Of a DNA stretch of 11,218 nt, positions 7,252 through 11,218 are shown one piece after another. This DNA is from an uncultured Bacteroidales bacterium (GTDB lineage Bacteria > Bacteroidota > Bacteroidia > Bacteroidales > P3): contig CALCUN010000170.1 of the NCBI GenBank assembly GCA_937906975.1, positions 1 to 11,218 on the forward strand, in the 5' to 3' direction. A model generated the notes under the pieces. The model searched no databases. It was not told the origin of the DNA and was given only the letters and a program-made list of their open reading frames with translations. Numbering within the stretch: position 1 is the first letter of the stretch; the number at the start of each line of letters is the position of its first letter. A program made the position numbers and the translations under genes.

Positions 7252-8238
7252 ATGTACGGAATAATCACATACCTAAGAAACAAACTTTTTGATTGCGGAA
7301 TTTTAAAACAACAATCCCACAACGTAAAAATAATATCTGTAGGAAATCTCCGTGTAGGAGGTACAGGTAAAACCCCTTTCGTAGAATATCTCATCAAAAG
7401 CCTAAGTCCTAATTTCAATTTAGCAATATTGAGCAGAGGATATGGCAGAAAAACCAAAGGATACATTAAATTACAACCTAATCACTCAGTCTCAGAGGTA
7501 GGAGATGAGCCTTTGTTGCTTTATAAACGCAACCCAAATACTCTTGTAGCAGTATGTGAAGATAGAAACAAAGGAGTAAAAAACCTGCTCAAAGACTCCC
7601 CAAATACAAATCTAATAATATTAGATGATGCCTATCAACACCGCTACATAAATAGAGACATAAATATACTACTCACTGAATACAACCGACCATTCTTTAA
7701 AGACAGAGTTATACCCTTTGGACGATTAAGAGAATATCGTAAAGGATTTAAACGAGCCGACTATATAGTAATCACAAAGTGTCCTCCATTAAATCAAAAT
7801 CAAAAACAAAACTTTGTAAACAAACTAAAAGCACAACCAAATCAAAAAATCTTTTTCTCAAACATAGTATATAAAGAACCATATTACATAAAAGATAAAA
7901 ATAAGAAAATAAACTTATCAGATTATAAAGTAATACTCTTTACAGGCATAGCAAACAACCAACATATAGTAGAATATCTAAACTCAATCACTAAGGTAAT
8001 AAATACAATAACCTTCCCAGATCATCATAACTTTACAATCAAAGATAAAGAAGCGATAAAAAAACTCTATGATGATAACTCATTAAATAAAACCATACTT
8101 TTAACAACAGAAAAAGACGCAATGCGATTGCAAGATTTAGAAACCGAAATCTATGTCTTGCCAATAGACATAGAAGTTCACCAATATGGAAAAGAAAACC
8201 CTTTAATAGAAAAAACAATACAAGAAGATGTTAGATAA
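7252..8238 (+). CDS. lpxK: Tetraacyldisaccharide 4'-kinase (lipid A biosynthesis)
   Basis: LpxK phosphorylates the 4' position of the lipid A disaccharide at the inner-membrane face, giving lipid IVA. The 328-residue protein carries the family P-loop SVGNLRVGGTGKTP (29-42), ILSRGYGRKTKG (59-70), the GDEP block (84-87), the Walker B-like LDDAYQHR (124-131; DDGFQHR is commoner), PFGRLRE (155-161), PDHHNF (256-261) and TTEKDAMR (285-292). The start is notable. Homologues usually have about 10-15 hydrophobic residues before the LYG that aligns with this MYG, forming a membrane-associated N-terminal helix. Here none can be added, because the only in-frame codons upstream are AAT and the TAG stop of the lipoprotein gene. 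The last 11 bases overlap punA in another frame. Coding bases are very A-rich. Its presence indicates a lipid A-containing outer membrane. Confidence 0.94.
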   Translation: MYGIITYLRNKLFDCGILKQQSHNVKIISVGNLRVGGTGKTPFVEYLIKSLSPNFNLAILSRGYGRKTKGYIKLQPNHSVSEVGDEPLLLYKRNPNTLVAVCEDRNKGVKNLLKDSPNTNLIILDDAYQHRYINRDINILLTEYNRPFFKDRVIPFGRLREYRKGFKRADYIVITKCPPLNQNQKQNFVNKLKAQPNQKIFFSNIVYKEPYYIKDKNKKINLSDYKVILFTGIANNQHIVEYLNSITKVINTITFPDHHNFTIKDKEAIKKLYDDNSLNKTILLTTEKDAMRLQDLETEIYVLPIDIEVHQYGKENPLIEKTIQEDVR

Positions 8239-9037
8239 AATCAAAGAAACAGCAGAATATCTTTCGCAATACGCCACACAATGCGAAGTAGGAATAATAT
8301 TAGGAAGCGGATTAAACAATTTCGTTGATAACTTAAAAATAGAACATTCTATACCTTATTCAGAAATTCCACATTTTCCACAATCCACAGTAAAAGGACA
8401 TAAAGGAATGTTGATTTTTGGTGAAATAAGTAATAAAAAAGTAATTTGTATGCAAGGACGCTTTCACTACTACGAAGGCTACACAATGCAAGAAGTAACA
8501 TTCCCAATTAGAGTTATGAAATCCTTAGGCGTACACACCCTTATAGTAACCAATGCTTCAGGAGGAGTAAACCCAAACTATGAAGTAGGTGATATAATGC
8601 TAATAAAAGACCACATAAACCTTATGCCAAATCCACTCATTGGGCGAAATGACGAAAGACTTGGCGTAAGATTTCCATCTATGACAAACATATATAATCC
8701 TACACTAAGACAATATGCAAAAGAAATAGCAGAAAAAAATAATATAAAACTACAAGAAGGAGTATATGTTGGTACAACAGGACCAAGTTTTGAGACTCCA
8801 GCAGAATATAAATTCTTCCGCACAATCGGAGGCGACACTGTGGGAATGAGTACCGTGCCAGAAGTAATCGTAGCCTCACACTCTCAAATGCAAGTTTTTG
8901 GAATGTCTGTTATAAGCAATGTATTCAAAGAAGAAAGTCAAGAAGAATGCACTCACGAAGAAGTTTTGGAAGGTGTAGCCAAAGCAGGAAATAAGATGAA
9001 CACCATAGTTCAAGAATTAATTACAAGAATTAGTTAA
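8228..9037 (+). CDS. punA: Purine nucleoside phosphorylase, trimeric class (inosine/guanosine type)
   Basis: This enzyme splits purine (deoxy)ribonucleosides with phosphate, releasing the base and (deoxy)ribose 1-phosphate for salvage. The 269-residue product has the length and motifs of the trimeric family. Phosphate-site residues S27 (ILGSGL), H58 (KGHKG), R78 and H80 lie in the GRFHYYEGY block, followed by TNASGG (108-113). The base-site glutamate is E189 in GPSFETPAEY, and VGMSTVPE (205-212) and N231 (VISN) follow. These match human PNP S33, H64, R84, H86, E201, M219 and N243 with constant offsets. The Glu/Asn pair predicts preference for 6-oxopurines over adenosine. It is the last gene of the plus-strand run, starts inside lpxK by 11 nt, and is followed by a strong hairpin terminator 17 bp past its stop. 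Confidence 0.94.
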   Translation: MLDKIKETAEYLSQYATQCEVGIILGSGLNNFVDNLKIEHSIPYSEIPHFPQSTVKGHKGMLIFGEISNKKVICMQGRFHYYEGYTMQEVTFPIRVMKSLGVHTLIVTNASGGVNPNYEVGDIMLIKDHINLMPNPLIGRNDERLGVRFPSMTNIYNPTLRQYAKEIAEKNNIKLQEGVYVGTTGPSFETPAEYKFFRTIGGDTVGMSTVPEVIVASHSQMQVFGMSVISNVFKEESQEECTHEEVLEGVAKAGNKMNTIVQELITRIS

Positions 9038-9053
9038 ATAAAACAAAGAGATA

Positions 9054-9099
9054 AAAAAATAAGGCTAAGTTTCTTTTGAGAAATTTAGCCTTATTTTTT
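9054..9099. terminator. Bidirectional intrinsic terminator between punA and the facing gene
   Basis: Two 21-nt arms (9054-9074 and 9079-9099) pair with a single G-U wobble around a four-base TTTG loop. The core of the stem is AAGGCTAA against TTAGCCTT. The arms end in an A-run on one side and a T-run on the other, so the hairpin carries a U-tract in either reading direction. It lies between two convergent genes, 17 bp after the punA stop and 4 bp from the stop of the minus-strand gene, and should end both transcripts. Confidence 0.93.
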
Positions 9100-9102
9100 A
9101 TT

Positions 9103-9816
9103 TTAATATCTTCTTCCTCCCGTATAATAACGCCTTTGATTTTTGTGCTTAGTAGGTATTTTGAAACTTACTCCGCCAGAAAGATCGGCAGTCGAAATCC
9201 ATCCGTTAATTCTACTGTCAATTACTTCTGAATTACTCAAAGAACTAACAGCGTTATTAGAAAATGCTATGTTCCCTTCTAAATAAATAGAAAAACCCTT
9301 ATATCTGACAACTTGTAAAAGAATACCTCCATTAAAAGCAGGAGTAGAATATTGTACTTTAACATCTTTTTGTCTAAATGTTGCAACTCCTGCACCAAAA
9401 ACAATGGTTGGATTTTCACAAATACCAAAATTTTTTCTCTTAGGTCTAGTTTCCCATAAATTAGTTAAATTTACAAGTAAATCAACGCTAGTGTGAATAA
9501 GTGGATCCATTGAAACAGTAAGTCCTGGGATGTTTTTTGGGTTGCTCATTGCCTCTCCTTCTTTTAAAGTCAATCTTGCTCCTAATACAGGAGTAAAATG
9601 GTATCCCACAGAAAATTTTCCCATACATTTGGGCTTAAATCCATCACATATATATGGTAGTTTTTGAATCAAACTCAAACCACGGGTACCTCCTCCTGCG
9701 GAAAATTCTATACTACTGCTAAATCTATTTGCTGCTTTAAAGTTTCTTCTTCCTTTTTGGGCTGAAAGCGTGCATAATACGCATATTAGTACGGCAAATA
9801 TAATAAACTTCTTCAT
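9103..9816 (-). CDS. Exported protein, probable outer-membrane beta-barrel, function unknown
   Basis: This is a 237-residue protein with a clear Sec signal peptide: MKKFIIF, a hydrophobic core, and likely signal peptidase I cleavage at LSA19-Q20. The mature protein is rich in alternating hydrophobic/polar strands with aromatic and glycine residues. Segments such as SIEFSAGGGTRGLSL, KFSVGYHFTPVLGARL, IVFGAGVATF, NGGILLQVVRY, FSIYLEGNIAF and ADLSGGVSFKI suggest about eight or more transmembrane beta strands. The stretch YHFTPVLGARLTL is common in Bacteroidales outer-membrane barrel proteins. The tail (about 220-237) is basic and aromatic, ending TGGRRY after what looks like the last strand. Two cysteines lie close together (about 57 and 64), with a third at about 134. 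The mature N-terminus would be glutamine. It stands alone, with its own promoter and a shared terminator. I do not recognise a specific family. Confidence 0.82.
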   Translation of the reverse strand: MKKFIIFAVLICVLCTLSAQKGRRNFKAANRFSSSIEFSAGGGTRGLSLIQKLPYICDGFKPKCMGKFSVGYHFTPVLGARLTLKEGEAMSNPKNIPGLTVSMDPLIHTSVDLLVNLTNLWETRPKRKNFGICENPTIVFGAGVATFRQKDVKVQYSTPAFNGGILLQVVRYKGFSIYLEGNIAFSNNAVSSLSNSEVIDSRINGWISTADLSGGVSFKIPTKHKNQRRYYTGGRRY

Positions 9817-9847
9817 AAATACAATTCTTTATTTTTATCTTGGTGTG

Positions 9848-9879
9848 CAAAGGTATAACTTTTTTTAATAACTGCAAAA
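9848..9879 (-). promoter_or_regulatory. Full -33/-7 promoter of the barrel-protein gene
   Basis: On the minus strand the order is TTTTG (9879-9875), a 19-bp spacer, then TACCTTTG (9855-9848), which continues CACACCAAG. Both elements and the spacing match the Bacteroidota housekeeping sigma consensus TTTG-N19-21-TAnnTTTG. Transcription would begin around 9840, giving a leader of about 25 nt before the ATG at 9816. It is the best-formed promoter in the window. Confidence 0.78.
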
Positions 9880-9912
9880 GAAATCTTTGCTTTGTTTTAG
9901 AAAATTATAAAG

Positions 9913-9978
9913 GTATCATAATGGTATTATAATCGTATCGTAATGGTATTACAATCGTATCGTAATGCTATTACTTTC
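9913..9978. repeat. Three tandem 22-bp repeats, each made of two 11-bp half units with dyad symmetry
   Basis: Copies lie at 9913-9934, 9935-9956 and 9957-9978. The 22-bp unit is close to GTATCGTAATG+GTATTACAATC, so the array is also six 11-bp units of form GTATNNNAATS. Each 22-bp copy holds a five-base inverted repeat with a three-base spacer: ATAAT-GGT-ATTAT in copy 1, GTAAT-GGT-ATTAC in copy 2 and GTAAT-GCT-ATTAC in copy 3. The array lies in the 239-bp gap between the helicase stop and the barrel-gene start, 33 bp upstream of that gene's -33 element. Its role is unknown; a binding array for a dimeric regulator is one possibility, a neutral repeat another. Confidence 0.85.
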
Positions 9979-10002
9979 GGAGGATAAATTTCTAAGCAAA
10001 TA

Positions 10003-10043
10003 TTTGAAAAAAATAAGTCTAAGAAAAAATATTTTTTTTCAAA
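10003..10043. terminator. Weak A/T-rich hairpin after the helicase gene
   Basis: TTTGAAAAAAATA at 10003-10015 can pair with TATTTTTTTTCAAA at 10030-10043, giving a 13-bp stem with one extra T and a 14-nt loop. It lies 12 bp past the helicase stop on the minus strand, where a terminator is expected. The pairing is almost entirely A-T, and no separate U-tract follows the stem on that strand, so termination would be inefficient at best. It may simply be a chance product of the A/T-rich spacer. Confidence 0.35.
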
Positions 10044-10055
10044 GAAAGAAAAAAT

Positions 10056-11218
10056 TTATTCAAAGAAAAAATCTTCGGAAAAATTGACTAAGAAAATTTG
10101 TTTGCGTGCTCGGGTTACGGCTGTGTAGAGCCAACGGAAATATTCTTTGTTTTCGGCTTCCAAGGCAGGAACTTCGTTCAGCACAAAGGCGGTGTGCCAA
10201 TCGCCTCCTTGGGCTTTGTGGCAGGTAATGGCTTTTGAGAATTTTACTTGTAAGGCATTGAAGTATTTATCTTCTTTTACAGACTTGTGTACAAGGGCTT
10301 TGTTGTTGCAATCTTGTTGATAATAAGAGAAAATGGCCTCATAGAGTTGTCTTTCTTTTTCTTGTGAAAGGTGGGCTTGCTTATCGGTTAGTGTATCAAG
10401 CATTATGGTTAGTTCAATTCGTATTTCGCTTTCGTTAATCTTGGCTTCTATGTTGGCAAAGTTGAATCCGAATTTTTCTTCGTAGGAAAAGATGTTTGTA
10501 ATCTCAATAATATCTCCGTTTGCTATGAAGTCGGAGTATTCATCTTCTGTATTCCAATAATAATTGTTGCGAATAGACATTAGTTTTTCGCCAATATCTA
10601 TTATGTTTTCTTTTTCTAAAATTCTGTTTCTAATGTATTGATTGAGTTGATTGGCGGCAAAGTTGCTTCTTGTTACGACTACAACTTCTTTTTCGCCGAT
10701 TTGTCGGTACTGGTTTACGAGTGTATCTTCAAAGTCTATGGATTCTATTCTGCGAAAGTCTTTATGGTTTTGTGTTTTAAAGATTGGTAGTTGCGTTTTG
10801 TTCTCTATTGCCCAGCGAATGTTTGCTGCGTTTTTCAAAATCCCTGATTTTAAGGCTTGTCTTACTACTTGGGTTAGTTGATAATAGCCTATTGGTTCGG
10901 CAAATCTTTGATTTAGATAGTCGGCATCAAGAGCGAAGGATTCTCTACTGCCAACGGGTGGGAGTTGGGCTTTGTCTCCAAGAAGTATTATTTTGTTTTT
11001 GACTCCGTTTTTAACGTATGAGAATAGGTCTGTTAGTAAATTGTCGCCTTCTCCTATCATTGAGGCTTCGTCAATTATGTAAAGGGTGTGGTGATTCTTG
11101 TTTTCTTTTAGTTTAAGGCATATATTTGAATAATAATCTGTTTGAGTGTAGTAGATTTTTTTGTGAATTGTGTAGGCTTGTTGCAAGGAACGATTGCTTA
11201 ATACTTTGGCTGCTCGTC
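10056..11218 (-). CDS. RecD-like superfamily 1B DNA helicase, C-terminal part, cut by window edge
   Basis: The frame is open to the right edge, so the N-terminus with the Walker A loop is outside the window. The visible 387 residues begin RAAKVLSNRS, the end of the TGRAAK motif, followed by YTIHKKIY as in RecD/RecD2 helicases. Later motifs, in order, are: Walker B as LYIIDEASMIG (DEAS at 11072-11061), motif III ILLGDKAQLPPVGS, LTQVVRQ (motif IV region), TRSNFAANQLN, motif V as ITCHKAQGGDW and motif VI YTAVTRARKQ near the C-terminus. These are the ATP-coupling residues of a working SF1B translocase. Between about 10400 and 10560 lies an SH3-like insert typical of RecD2/Dda-type proteins. No recB or recC is visible, so it may be a stand-alone helicase in DNA repair or replication. 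An internal TTG at 11186 is not the start, since homology continues upstream of it. Confidence 0.92.
   Translation of the reverse strand, partial: RAAKVLSNRSLQQAYTIHKKIYYTQTDYYSNICLKLKENKNHHTLYIIDEASMIGEGDNLLTDLFSYVKNGVKNKIILLGDKAQLPPVGSRESFALDADYLNQRFAEPIGYYQLTQVVRQALKSGILKNAANIRWAIENKTQLPIFKTQNHKDFRRIESIDFEDTLVNQYRQIGEKEVVVVTRSNFAANQLNQYIRNRILEKENIIDIGEKLMSIRNNYYWNTEDEYSDFIANGDIIEITNIFSYEEKFGFNFANIEAKINESEIRIELTIMLDTLTDKQAHLSQEKERQLYEAIFSYYQQDCNNKALVHKSVKEDKYFNALQVKFSKAITCHKAQGGDWHTAFVLNEVPALEAENKEYFRWLYTAVTRARKQIFLVNFSEDFFFE

Noticed and set aside
9913..9978. Tandem repeats as a short CRISPR array
   Set aside because: The 22-bp copies are directly abutting with no spacers, and no cas gene is in the window.
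303..10058. Absence of TGA stops (8 TAA, 4 TAG in twelve genes) as a sign of TGA recoding
   Set aside because: Tryptophan is encoded by TGG, all reading frames are intact under the standard code with no in-frame TGA, and low GC content alone disfavours TGA.
11184..11186. TTG at 11186 as the start of the helicase
   Set aside because: The frame stays open to the edge of the window and the residues upstream (RAAKVLSNRS) match the conserved RecD-type motif, so the gene is cut by the window, not truncated.
1..11218. A hidden defence system, prophage or insertion sequence
   Set aside because: Every gene belongs to a housekeeping or envelope family or is a plain lipoprotein or barrel protein. No transposase, integrase, terminal inverted repeats or target duplications were seen, and the RecD-like helicase is a common chromosomal gene.

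Overview
The window looks like ordinary chromosome from a low-GC member of the Bacteroidota, probably order Bacteroidales. Three things point there. The gene types match: an LpxK-type lipid A kinase, a mammalian-like glutaminyl cyclase lipoprotein, and a LolC/E-type permease right after rbfA. Start codons lack Shine-Dalgarno sequences. Several genes are preceded by the Bacteroidota -7 promoter element TAnnTTTG. The assignment rests on protein and promoter style only; no RNA gene is present to anchor it.

Layout. (1) Positions 1-2697, minus strand, reads in transcription order queD, an AI-2E/PerM-family membrane protein, a zinc-ribbon SAM methyltransferase, and a GT4-like glycosyltransferase cut by the left edge. 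Gaps are short (15, 34 and 2 bp). (2) Positions 2698-2765 hold back-to-back -7 elements for queD (minus) and rbfA (plus), both so close to the start codons that the mRNAs may be leaderless. (3) Positions 2766-9037, plus strand, form a tight seven-gene run: rbfA, LolC/E-like permease, cysS, glutaminyl cyclase lipoprotein, a small lipoprotein with a degenerate Rieske fold, lpxK and punA. Gaps are at most 15 bp and two gene pairs overlap. It mixes translation (rbfA, cysS), envelope work (permease, cyclase, lipoprotein, lpxK) and purine salvage (punA). (4) A strong 21-bp-stem hairpin at 9054-9099 ends this run and also the facing gene. (5) Positions 9103-9816, minus strand, encode a secreted, probable outer-membrane beta-barrel protein with a good promoter. 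(6) The 239-bp intergenic stretch 9817-10055 holds that promoter, three tandem 22-bp repeats with covarying dyad symmetry, and an A/T-rich hairpin. (7) Positions 10056-11218, minus strand, carry the C-terminal part of a RecD-like SF1B helicase cut by the right edge.

I see no mobile element, CRISPR array, tRNA/rRNA, phage gene or defence system. The less ordinary items are the helically phased dyad repeat array, the Rieske-like lipoprotein that has lost both cluster histidines, the possible cyclase/N-terminal-Gln exported protein pairing, and an LpxK with a shortened N-terminus lying in the same frame as the upstream lipoprotein.
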